A stretch of 64,000 bases of DNA from the NCBI GenBank assembly GCA_964590195.1, contig CAZPWJ010000008.1, positions 23,202 through 87,201 on the forward strand, in the 5' to 3' direction. The position numbers and the translations under genes were made by a program. Shown here one piece after another: positions 51,815-59,019 of the stretch (within the stretch, counting starts at the first letter, position 1; every line of letters starts with the position of its first letter). Origin of the DNA: GCA-2731375 sp964590195. GTDB lineage: Bacteria; Pseudomonadota; Alphaproteobacteria; GCA-2731375. A model generated the notes under the pieces. It was given only the letters and a program-made list of their open reading frames with translations. It did no database searches and was not told the origin of the DNA.

Positions 51815-52423
51815 ATGTACGCACCGAAGCACTTCGCCCTGGACGACCCCGCCCAGCAGCGGGCCTTGATGGCCGATTATCCGTTCGCACAGTTGATCAC
51901 CGTCGATGGTGATGGCCTGCCCCATGCCACCTATCTGCCCATGTTGTATGCGGAGGGCCGTTTGGAGCTGCACATGGCCAAGGCAAATCCTCAGTGGCAA
52001 CATTTTCAAAACGGCGCCGAGGTGCTGTGCGCTTTCAAGGGCGAACACGGTTATATCTCGCCGTCATGGTATGCGGGTGAACCCAATGTGCCGACCTGGA
52101 ACTCCGTCATCCTGCATGTTTACGGCAAGCCGCGCCTGATCGAGGATCCGGCTGAGAAGAAGGCCATGATGACCCGCCTGGTCGATGCCATGGAAGCTGG
52201 CTTCGAGCAACCCTGGCGCATGGAATTGCCGGAAAAGTACGAACAGGGCATGCTATCAGGCACCGCGGCGGTGGAGATCGAGATAACCCGCATGCAAGGC
52301 AAGGCCAAGCTGAGCCAGAAACGTAAGCCCGAGGATGCCAAGGGCGCCATAGCCGGCCTGCGCGCCACGGGCCGGGCGGAAGACGAGAGGCTGGCCGACC
52401 TGATGGCCGAGCAGTTGGAATAG
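51815..52423 (+). CDS. PaiB-family FMN-binding protein
   Basis: About 202 residues from ATG 51815 (MYAPKHFALDD, the usual family start; GGGGAG upstream). Typical PaiB features are 'LMADYPFAQLITVDGDGLPHATYLP', 'HMAKANPQW', 'FKGEHGYISPSWY' and 'VPTWNSVILHVYG'. The fold is a split-barrel flavin-binding domain. PaiB of Bacillus affects sporulation and protease genes, but most proteobacterial members are uncharacterised and may be enzymes. It is followed 11 bases later by an SDR gene on the same strand. Confidence 0.88.
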   Translation: MYAPKHFALDDPAQQRALMADYPFAQLITVDGDGLPHATYLPMLYAEGRLELHMAKANPQWQHFQNGAEVLCAFKGEHGYISPSWYAGEPNVPTWNSVILHVYGKPRLIEDPAEKKAMMTRLVDAMEAGFEQPWRMELPEKYEQGMLSGTAAVEIEITRMQGKAKLSQKRKPEDAKGAIAGLRATGRAEDERLADLMAEQLE

Positions 52424-52434
52424 GGAGAGCGAGA

Positions 52435-53214
52435 ATGCGACTGGGAGGAAAATCGGCCCTGGTGACCGGGGCCGGCGGCGGTCTTGGCGGCGCCATAGCG
52501 AAACGCTTTGCCACCGAGGGCGCTTCGGTTCTATGCACGGACCGCGACTTGGCAGCGGCTGAAGCCACCGCCGCCGCCATCGTCGAGGCCGGCGGCGCGG
52601 CAAGTGCCTTCATGGCGGATGTGGCCGAAGCCGGCGATTGCGAGGCCCAGGTGGCGGAAACCATCCAGCGTCATGGCCGCATCGATATCGCGGTCAACAA
52701 TGCGGGCGTGGCCATGCACCGTCTGGCGCTGGAGACCAGCCTGGAAGATTGGGAGCGGGTCTTGCGTATCAATCTGACCGGTTCGTTCCTGACCGCCCAG
52801 GCCGCGGCCCGGCACATGGTGGCCCAGGGTAGTGGGCGGATCATCCAGATCGGCTCCATTTCGGGCCAGCGCGGCAACATGGGCGGTGTTGCCTATGGCG
52901 CCTCGAAAGCGGCGGTGATGCATGTCTGCAAGGTCATGGCGGTTGAGTTGTCCGGCGCCGGCGTCATGGTCAACGCCATCGCGCCGGGCCCCATCGAAAC
53001 CGGGATCAGTTCACACGGCCCGACGCGCAAGCAGGGCTATATCGACCGCATCCCGGTTGGCAGCTATGGCACGGTGGCCTCCGTTGCCAATGCGGCGTTG
53101 TTTCTGGCGTCGGATGAATGCGAATGGATCACCGGCCATGTCCTGAACGTCGATGGCGGCTATGGCGGCGCGGGCCTGGCCTATGACCCGGCGGAAATTT
53201 CCGGCAACGGATAG
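52435..53214 (+). CDS. Short-chain dehydrogenase/reductase
   Basis: 259 residues of the classical SDR type. It has the cofactor motif 'ALVTGAGGGLGGAIAKRF', 'NNAGVAMH', catalytic Ser in 'IGSISGQRG', Tyr-x3-Lys in 'AYGASKAAVMH', and the closing 'ITGHVLNVDGGYGG'. 'LCTDRD' after strand 2 carries an Asp that favours NAD(H) over NADP(H). Substrate is unknown. GGGAG lies before the ATG, and it is probably co-transcribed with the upstream PaiB-like gene. Confidence 0.9.
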   Translation: MRLGGKSALVTGAGGGLGGAIAKRFATEGASVLCTDRDLAAAEATAAAIVEAGGAASAFMADVAEAGDCEAQVAETIQRHGRIDIAVNNAGVAMHRLALETSLEDWERVLRINLTGSFLTAQAAARHMVAQGSGRIIQIGSISGQRGNMGGVAYGASKAAVMHVCKVMAVELSGAGVMVNAIAPGPIETGISSHGPTRKQGYIDRIPVGSYGTVASVANAALFLASDECEWITGHVLNVDGGYGGAGLAYDPAEISGNG

Positions 53215-53313
53215 CGATAGCGCGGGTCCGGTCACCTGCTATTCGAAGTGGCCATCGCCGGGCCGGTTGCCAGCAGAATTCTTGCCCGCATCCTCGGGGC
53301 TAGACTCCTGTAT

Positions 53314-53342
53314 TTAGCATTTGAAAAAATATTTGCTATAAT
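53314..53342 (+). promoter_or_regulatory. Predicted sigma70-type promoter of the alpha/beta hydrolase
   Basis: TTAGCA (53314-53319) and a perfect TATAAT (53337-53342) are separated by 17 bases in a locally AT-rich stretch. The resulting leader would be about 25 bases, with GAGG before ATG 53374. This supports that start over the longer open frame from 53248. Confidence 0.65.
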
Positions 53343-53373
53343 ATGGTGTGGTTTCGGGGTCGAGGCGCAAGCA

Positions 53374-54207
53374 ATGCAATCATTTGAACGGGATGGCCTG
53401 AAGGTCTCATACGAAGTGGCGGGGTCGGGCCCGGTGTTGATCTGTGTCCACGGCGGCGGCGGGATCGCGCAGGCATGGCGGCAGGTAGCGAAATACCTGC
53501 AGGACAGCTTCACCATCGTTTGCCCCAATATGGTCGGGGTCGGCGACAGCAGCGGCTTGCCGGACGGAGTGGCGCCGGAGATGTCGTATGAAATCCGCAT
53601 GGTTGAGGCGGTGGCACGGCAGTTCGGCGAACCGGTATATCTGGCCGGTCATTCCTACGGGGGTAATATCGTATTGAGCGCGGCGCTCGCGGGAGCCGTC
53701 GATATTGCCGGCGTGGCCGCCATCGAAGCAATACCGTTGCACTTGCTGCGGCAGGCAGGCCAGGCTGGGTACGCCGATAGCCTTGAGGCCATCGTCAGGC
53801 CTTATATCACCGAGGGTGTTGTCGGCCGGGAAAGGGAGGCTGCCCTCAATATTATCAACTATATGTCCGGCGCCGCGCCGAAGGCGATACTGCCGGCCGC
53901 GTTGGACTTCGCGGCATCGACCATGGTGCATAACATTCAGGCTTGGCGAACGATGTTTGCCCAGCAGGAGACCCTGCAGGATTATCGCGAGTTGGGCTGC
54001 CCGGTGCTGCTGATGACGGCGGAGCATGGAGCGCCGCCGGCAGTCGCCTCGGCGCCATTGCTGGAGGAACTATTGCCCAACCCCAGCCGGATTGAAATTG
54101 CCGATAGCGAGCATTTGCTTATCGCCACCCATGCCAGTGAAGTCGCCGGCCATATTTCAGCCCACGCGGGCGACTGTTTTGCCAAGCGTGGAAGTTTGCC
54201 TGCATAA
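53374..54207 (+). CDS. Alpha/beta-fold hydrolase
   Basis: About 277 residues from ATG 53374, chosen because a good promoter and a GAGG site lie directly upstream. The oxyanion motif HGGGG is at 26-30 and nucleophile Ser94 is in 'AGHSYGGNIV'. The likely catalytic His is in 'SEHLLIATHASEV' near the C-terminus. No signal peptide is seen. It may be an esterase, lactonase or C-C hydrolase; substrate is unknown. It lies 60 bases upstream of a DAO-family oxidoreductase on the same strand. Confidence 0.87.
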   Translation: MQSFERDGLKVSYEVAGSGPVLICVHGGGGIAQAWRQVAKYLQDSFTIVCPNMVGVGDSSGLPDGVAPEMSYEIRMVEAVARQFGEPVYLAGHSYGGNIVLSAALAGAVDIAGVAAIEAIPLHLLRQAGQAGYADSLEAIVRPYITEGVVGREREAALNIINYMSGAAPKAILPAALDFAASTMVHNIQAWRTMFAQQETLQDYRELGCPVLLMTAEHGAPPAVASAPLLEELLPNPSRIEIADSEHLLIATHASEVAGHISAHAGDCFAKRGSLPA

Positions 54208-54267
54208 TTGGCGCCATCAGGCTCGTTGAATGTCCGAATTCGATGGCCGGTCGGGAGCAAGGGGCAA

Positions 54268-55485
54268 ATGGCGAATTTTGATCACATCATTGTTGGCGGC
54301 GGCATTATCGGCGCTTCGGTGGCCTATCATTTGGCGCGGGAGCGCGCCGGCTCGATCCTGCTGTTGGAGCGCATCACGCTGGCCAGCGCGGCGTCGAGCC
54401 GGGCGGCGGGAATGGTGTTGCAGGTCTCGCGGAATGCGGCCAGAACGGCAATGGCCCGGCAGACCCGGAAAACCATCGACATCCTGGCCGATGAACTGGG
54501 CGAGGATGTCGGCTTTCACGCTGTCGGCAGTCTGCGCCTGGCCGCCTCCGATAAATGTATCGCCGATCTTGAAGCCATGGCGGCCGATGCGGCCCGCCAT
54601 GATATTGCCTTTGAATGGCTGGAGCCCCAAGCCGCCGGCGAACTGATCCCATGGCTTGATCCTTCATCGGCCCGCAAGATCGGCTTTCTGCCCACCGATG
54701 GCTATGTGGACCCATATATGTTGAGCATGGCCTATGCCCGTGCCGCTGCCGCGCGGGGCGTCGAGATCTGCCAACAGACGGCGGTCATCGATGTGCTGAC
54801 AGAGGGAGGCGCGGTGGTCGGGGTCGATACTTCCGCAGGGCGGATGAATAGCGCCAGCGTCATTGATGCGGCGGGTGCCTGGGCGGCGTTGCTTTCGGCC
54901 CGCATCGGCTATCCCTTGCCCATGGCGCCGGTGCGCAGCCACTATTGGATCACCAAGCCAAACCCAGCTTATGGCGGCGACCATCCCGTGGTTACCATGC
55001 CGGACGTTGGCGCCTATGCGCGGCCCGATGTGGGCGCCATTCTGCTGGGCATTCACGAGCAGTATTCCGCGACCTTCGATGCCCGCGAATTGCCTGATGA
55101 TCCAGCCGCTTTTTCGCCCACGGTGGGCGAAGGTCATTGGGACCGTTTGGCCGAAGGCGCCGACGCCATAGCGCGCTTCTTCCCAGGCATCGTCGAGGCG
55201 CAATTTCCCAACTATATCGCCGGTCTTTCCACTTACACGCCCGATGGCAAGATCATTCTTGGCCCGGTGCCCGGTCTTTCGGGTTTCCTGGCGGCATCTG
55301 GATGCTGCGGCAGCGGCGTCGTGCTGTCGGCGGGCATCGGTGCCACTGTCGCCGAACTGGCCCTGGGCCGAACGCCGAGCATCGACATCGCACCCTTCCG
55401 CCCGGACCGCTTTGGTTCCGTCGATCCTTTTAGTGCCGAATTCCGCGCCCGCTGCGCCGCCTCGCGCGCCAACAAGTCGAAATGA
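54268..55485 (+). CDS. DAO-family FAD-dependent oxidoreductase
   Basis: About 405 residues from ATG 54268 (AAGGGG upstream). The N-terminus 'FDHIIVGGGIIGASVAYHLAR' and the second FAD-contact region 'SSRAAGMVLQVSRN' are typical of glycine oxidase, sarcosine oxidase and dimethylglycine dehydrogenase relatives. The C-terminus has 'NYIAGLSTYTPDGKIILGPVPG', where this family closes the FAD site. It oxidises a secondary or primary amine or amino acid; substrate is unknown. It probably shares a transcript with the hydrolase before it and converges with the SDR at 55510. Confidence 0.88.
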   Translation: MANFDHIIVGGGIIGASVAYHLARERAGSILLLERITLASAASSRAAGMVLQVSRNAARTAMARQTRKTIDILADELGEDVGFHAVGSLRLAASDKCIADLEAMAADAARHDIAFEWLEPQAAGELIPWLDPSSARKIGFLPTDGYVDPYMLSMAYARAAAARGVEICQQTAVIDVLTEGGAVVGVDTSAGRMNSASVIDAAGAWAALLSARIGYPLPMAPVRSHYWITKPNPAYGGDHPVVTMPDVGAYARPDVGAILLGIHEQYSATFDARELPDDPAAFSPTVGEGHWDRLAEGADAIARFFPGIVEAQFPNYIAGLSTYTPDGKIILGPVPGLSGFLAASGCCGSGVVLSAGIGATVAELALGRTPSIDIAPFRPDRFGSVDPFSAEFRARCAASRANKSK

Positions 55486-55509
55486 ACCGACCTTGTCGGC
55501 AACGGCGCC

Positions 55510-56274
55510 CTAGCTTGGATAGGTGTTGTAGCTGATCGCCGCCATATAGCCGCAGTCCACGGGCAAGTTGACGCCGGTGATCGCCGATGCCGCATCGGAA
55601 CAGAGAAAGAAACCCGCTTCGGCGACTTCTTCCGGTTTGACCAGACGGCCGAGGGTGGATAGGCCTTCCATGCCGGCTGGATTACGGTCGCCGCTGTCGA
55701 TGCGGGACTGCATCGCCGGCGTCAGGGTGAAGCCGGGCGCGACGGCGTTGATGCGTACGCCCGACGGTCCGAACTCGCCGGCCAACACGCCGGTCAGGGA
55801 GCCTATGGCGGCCTTGGTCGGTGTATAGGCCGGCAAGGGCAGCGGCGTGAAGCTGTTGATGGAGGCGATGTTCAGGATGGCGCCCCTACCGCGCGCGGCC
55901 ATGCGCGGGGCGCAGGCCCGGCACATCAGGTAGCTGCCGCGATAATTAACGGCCCAAATGCGGTCGTGCTCGTCGAGGGAGAAGCTCTCTGTCCGGGCCG
56001 CGTTCTGCAGCAGGCCGGCAGAGTTTATCAAGACATCAATGGGACCATTGGCATCCTCGATGGCGGCAACCTCCGCCTCAACCGAGCTTTCATCGGCCAC
56101 GTCCAAATGACGGTAGCTGCCGCCAAGCTCGTCGGCCATGGCCTGGCCCGCCGCGTCATTCAGGTCGGCCAGGACAATGGCATCGCCGGCCTGGGCAAAG
56201 CGCCGGGCCAGGGCCAGGCCGATGCCGCTGGCACCGCCCGTGACCAGTACGTTTCGGCTCTCCGGGCGGTTCAT
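55510..56274 (-). CDS. Short-chain dehydrogenase/reductase
   Basis: 254 residues. It has the cofactor motif 'VLVTGGASGIGLALARRF', 'VLADLND' (Asp favouring NAD(H)), 'INSAGLLQN', catalytic Ser in 'NIASINSF' and Tyr-x3-Lys in 'LPAYTPTKAAI', with Thr-Pro inside the usual YxASK. It closes with 'ITGVNLPVDCGYMA'. It is last of a three-gene leftward operon (VOC-like, CoA lyase, SDR) joined by two ATGA overlaps, so it should act in the same pathway. Substrate is unknown. Confidence 0.9.
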   Translation of the reverse strand: MNRPESRNVLVTGGASGIGLALARRFAQAGDAIVLADLNDAAGQAMADELGGSYRHLDVADESSVEAEVAAIEDANGPIDVLINSAGLLQNAARTESFSLDEHDRIWAVNYRGSYLMCRACAPRMAARGRGAILNIASINSFTPLPLPAYTPTKAAIGSLTGVLAGEFGPSGVRINAVAPGFTLTPAMQSRIDSGDRNPAGMEGLSTLGRLVKPEEVAEAGFFLCSDAASAITGVNLPVDCGYMAAISYNTYPS

Positions 56275-57143
56275 GCCGCGTCGCCATGCCGGCGGGCGCT
56301 GATGGCTTCGGACAGGGCCAGCAGACGGCGGGCGGCGGCTACATGCAGGTTTTCCACCAACTGGCCGTTCACCACGACCACGCCCTTGCCCTCGGCCTGG
56401 GCCTGTTCGAAGGCGGTGACGATGATGTCCGCTTCCGCGATGTCGTCGTCGGATGGTGCGAAGACGCGATTGGCCGCTTCCAACTGCCGGGGATGGATCA
56501 AGGTCTTGCCGTCGAAACCGAACTGCCGGCCTTGATGGCAGGCGGCATCAAAACCCTCGTCATCCTTCAGGTCCAGATAAACCCCGTCCAGGGCGGTCAG
56601 ACCAAAGGCACGGGCGGCCAGCAGACAGATCGACAGGGAGGTGGCGAACGGCTCCCGGTGCGGCGTGTGCAGGGCGTTCAGGTCCGTCGCCAGATCGGAG
56701 GTGCCCATGATCAGGCAACGGGTCTTGGGCGATGCGGCGGCGATTTCCTCAGCATGCAAAATTGCCAGGGGCGTTTCGATCATCAGCCACAGGTCCATAT
56801 GCTCGGGCAGGGCGGCGGCAACGGCGCGGACCTGGCCCGCTCCCTCGGCCTTGGGCAAGACCAGCGCGGCGGCCTTGGAGGCGGCGACGGCTTCCAGATC
56901 ATCGGCATGCCATTGGCTGCCGCTGCCATTGATGCGGATCGCAACCTCACGGGGTTCATAGCCGCCGTTGTTGACCGCATCGACCACCTGTTGCCGGGCC
57001 ATGGCCTTGGCGTCCGGGGCGACGGCGTCTTCCAGATCCAGGATCAGGGCATCGGCGGCCAGGCTCTTGGCTTTTTCCAGGGCCCGGGCGTTGGAGCCGG
57101 GCATGTAAAGAACGCTGCGCCGCGGTTGAATATCGTTGCTCAT
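56271..57143 (-). CDS. HpcH/HpaI-CitE family CoA-ester lyase
   Basis: About 290 residues from ATG 57143 (GGAG upstream); the longer open frame would overlap most of the VOC-like gene's 3' end. It opens 'RSVLYMPGSNARALEKA' and has 'ADALILDLEDAVAPDAK' with the metal-binding acidic residues, 'LWLMIETPLAI' and 'GFDGKTLIHPRQLE'. These are hallmarks of the citrate-lyase-beta/malyl-CoA-lyase family. Such enzymes cleave or hydrolyse malyl-CoA-type beta-hydroxyacyl-CoAs. There are no citrate lyase alpha or gamma genes, so it is not citrate lyase itself. Confidence 0.9.
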   Translation of the reverse strand: MSNDIQPRRSVLYMPGSNARALEKAKSLAADALILDLEDAVAPDAKAMARQQVVDAVNNGGYEPREVAIRINGSGSQWHADDLEAVAASKAAALVLPKAEGAGQVRAVAAALPEHMDLWLMIETPLAILHAEEIAAASPKTRCLIMGTSDLATDLNALHTPHREPFATSLSICLLAARAFGLTALDGVYLDLKDDEGFDAACHQGRQFGFDGKTLIHPRQLEAANRVFAPSDDDIAEADIIVTAFEQAQAEGKGVVVVNGQLVENLHVAAARRLLALSEAISARRHGDAA

Positions 57144-58027
57144 GCCCCGATCTCCTCTCTGTTGCCCATGCCGGCGGTGGGATGAATGATTTCCGGGCGC
57201 CCGGACCAGTTCCAGGCAAAAGTGGTGCGCGAGACACCCAGCAACAGACCGTTGGTGGCGGATGGATGCACCCACAGGCCATGCTGTTCGGCCTCCTGGC
57301 TTTCTCCCCGCGGGGTCCAGCGGGCCCGGTTGGCATCCAGGCTGTCGAGGAAAGCGCCCATGTCGTGGGTCTCGCAATAGCACATATAAAGGCTGTCGCC
57401 ATGCTTGGCGGCCCAGCGCCCCATGGCCGAAGTATCGTTGGTAACCTGGGAAATTTCGATCCGGTCCAGGCGTTCCGGCGGATTGAACAGCGTCAACGTG
57501 CCCTTATAGCCAAAGCGCTCGCTGCCAATGGCGGAGAACCGCGTGGCATCCAGATTGAACAGGCCGGCGAAATGCGCCGCCGCACCGCTCCATTCGCTGA
57601 CCAGGGTGTTGGTCACTTCGTAGAGGAAATTGACCAGTCCCACCCGGGGCCGCATCAACGAAGGCGAGATCACGAAGGGCATGCCGTAATGGTCCTCGGC
57701 CGGCAGATGGAATTGTTCGCCATCCCAAATGGGTTCCACCCCCAGGCCCGCCATGTGCGCCACCAGGCCATCCATGTCCGAAGTGGACAGGCCGGCGGTC
57801 ATCAGGCCCTCGCCCCGCCGGGCCAGGAAATCGGCGCAACGCCCGGCGCCGTCCGGCTGGCACAGCTCAACCTCGCTCTCGCCAAATGCCATTATGGTGC
57901 GTTTGGCCGAGAGATAGGTGCTGTCCTCCTCCCGCGCCACTTCGGCGCCAAACAGTGTTTGCCAGTTCGCCGCCGCCGATTTGCGGTCGGCTACGGTCAA
58001 TTGAATGCGGTCTACTCTATCCAACAT
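57140..58027 (-). CDS. VOC-superfamily (glyoxalase-like) protein
   Basis: 295 residues with GGAGAG before the ATG. It starts 'DRVDRIQLTVADRKSAAANW' and repeats a similar 'MVAFGESEVELCQP'-type beta-alpha-beta layout, as in vicinal-oxygen-chelate proteins. A second half from about residue 135 ('VGLVNFLYEVTN') forms the other module. Metal ligands cannot be assigned with confidence. It is first of the operon with the CoA lyase and SDR, overlapping the lyase by four bases. The 13-bp direct repeats lie just upstream of it. Confidence 0.7.
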   Translation of the reverse strand: MLDRVDRIQLTVADRKSAAANWQTLFGAEVAREEDSTYLSAKRTIMAFGESEVELCQPDGAGRCADFLARRGEGLMTAGLSTSDMDGLVAHMAGLGVEPIWDGEQFHLPAEDHYGMPFVISPSLMRPRVGLVNFLYEVTNTLVSEWSGAAAHFAGLFNLDATRFSAIGSERFGYKGTLTLFNPPERLDRIEISQVTNDTSAMGRWAAKHGDSLYMCYCETHDMGAFLDSLDANRARWTPRGESQEAEQHGLWVHPSATNGLLLGVSRTTFAWNWSGRPEIIHPTAGMGNREEIGA

Positions 58028-58047
58028 AATACGCTCTCCAAATACAC

Positions 58048-58098
58048 ATTAACGCCCAATACTAACGCCCAGTACAAACGCCCAGGACTAACGCCAAG
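58048..58098. repeat. 13-bp tandem repeat between the VOC operon and the Nudix gene
   Basis: The core AACGCC recurs at 58051, 58064, 58077 and 58090, an exact 13-bp period over four units with a few substitutions. It spans the Nudix stop codon and the whole leader of the VOC-like operon. On the minus strand it lies 20-70 bases upstream of the VOC start codon. Confidence 0.8.
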
Positions 58099-58720
58099 CG
58101 AAGACGGGCTGTTCCAGGTGGTCGACCCGGATGTTGTTGCGGCCCCGCATGACGACTTCGCAGAATTGATGAATCACGGCGGCGGTGGGTGCATGCACCT
58201 GATCGTCGCCGAAGCGCACCCGCAGCATGGGGCGCTCGCTTTCGGGAATGGTGATGAATTCCGGCGAATCCGGCCGGATCAGATCGGCCAGCGGTATCGG
58301 CATGATCTTGGCGACTTCGTCGGGATTTGGCGACATTTCCGCGCCGGCGCCGGCCCAAATCACCACCGGTGTTATGAAATAGCCCGAGCGGGTGGGGTAG
58401 TCGTCCAGCAGGCCCAGGACCGCGTCCTCGCCTAGGTGCAGGTTGATCTCCTCCGACAATTCCCGCAGGCCGGCCTGGGTAGCGTTCTCGCCCTGGTCAA
58501 CACGGCCGCCCGGCAAGGCCTTTTGCCCGGCATGGGACGATAGCCGTGGCGTACGCCGGGTCAGTACAAAGGCCGTCTGTCCGGTGCCGTCATCGATCAG
58601 CGTCATGGTCACGGCGGCATGTTTCAGGCCCTCGCCGGCACTTCCGGCAGACTGCCGTTCAAATTTCGCCAGACGCTCTGAAAATAGCCCGCGCATCTCG
58701 TCCGTATAGGGGAAATCCAT
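58088..58720 (-). CDS. Nudix hydrolase, CoA pyrophosphatase-like (NudL type)
   Basis: About 210 residues from ATG 58720; the frame is open further upstream without a ribosome site. The Nudix box is 'GGRVDQGENATQAGLREL' followed by SEEINL, with Asn where the last conserved Gly usually is. Preceding it, 'LTRRTPRLSSHAGQKALPGG' resembles the CoA-pyrophosphatase motif (LRSHxGQxxFPGG). It may cleave CoA or acyl-CoA to phosphopantetheine products. Its stop codon lies inside the 13-bp tandem repeat. Confidence 0.85.
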   Translation of the reverse strand: MDFPYTDEMRGLFSERLAKFERQSAGSAGEGLKHAAVTMTLIDDGTGQTAFVLTRRTPRLSSHAGQKALPGGRVDQGENATQAGLRELSEEINLHLGEDAVLGLLDDYPTRSGYFITPVVIWAGAGAEMSPNPDEVAKIMPIPLADLIRPDSPEFITIPESERPMLRVRFGDDQVHAPTAAVIHQFCEVVMRGRNNIRVDHLEQPVFAWR

Positions 58721-58836
58721 TGCCGTGTTTATCCTCGAAGCAAAAATTTTACATTCCAACACCATAGCCCCATGCGGCGGGCAATCCAAATGCAAGCTAT
58801 TTACAGGGAAATTTCGTAAAACATAAAGATATCGGC

Positions 58837-58850
58837 ATGTTTGAAAACAT
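58837..58850. promoter_or_regulatory. Palindrome just upstream of the metY -35 box
   Basis: ATGTTT-GA-AAACAT, six-base arms around a two-base centre, ends two bases before the predicted -35. It has the size and place of an operator, but no protein can be assigned. Confidence 0.35.
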
Positions 58851-58852
58851 AT

Positions 58853-58882
58853 TTGACCTTAGCCGAGAATATTTTGTACAAT
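58853..58882 (+). promoter_or_regulatory. Predicted metY promoter
   Basis: TTGACC (58853-58858) and TACAAT (58877-58882), each 5 of 6 to consensus, are 18 bases apart. The start would be near 58889, the first bases of the riboswitch aptamer, which supports both calls. Confidence 0.65.
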
Positions 58883-58886
58883 GGCG

Positions 58887-58935
58887 GCGCGCCGATTTGA
58901 GCCAGCTTGCGGGCGCAGTAAAAATACAGCTAAAC
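58887..58935 (+). promoter_or_regulatory. SAM-II riboswitch
   Basis: The sequence follows the SAM-II (SAM_alpha) consensus in order: a P1 5' strand GCGCC, GATTTGAGC, GCTTGC, a P1 3' strand GGCGC, GTAAAAA and the terminal GCTAAA. SAM-II aptamers occur upstream of methionine genes in alphaproteobacteria and bind S-adenosylmethionine in a pseudoknot. The target here is metY, 85 bases downstream, with an intrinsic terminator between them. Confidence 0.88.
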
Positions 58936-58946
58936 CGATCGGTACC

Positions 58947-58978
58947 AACCGCCCAGCCAACGCTGTGGCGGTTTTTTT
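58947..58978 (+). terminator. Intrinsic terminator in the metY leader (attenuator)
   Basis: AACCGCC-CAGC pairs with GCTG-GGCGGTT around a CAAC loop, with one bulged T, followed by a run of T (58972-58978). It is placed between the SAM-II aptamer and metY. It suggests control by premature termination: SAM-bound aptamer favours termination (inference). CCGAT at 58892 could pair with ATCGG at 58938 as part of an alternative fold. Confidence 0.8.
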
Positions 58979-59019
58979 ATTTGGAACCGGGCTGGCATGG
59001 AGAGTGATAGGAGACGACA

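Noticed and set aside
56271..57143. Citrate lyase beta subunit (citE) of a citrate lyase complex
   Set aside because: No citD, citF or citG neighbours; family-level CoA-ester lyase is all that can be supported.
58048..58098. CRISPR-like array
   Set aside because: The 13-bp units are directly adjacent with no spacers and there are no cas genes; it is a simple tandem repeat.
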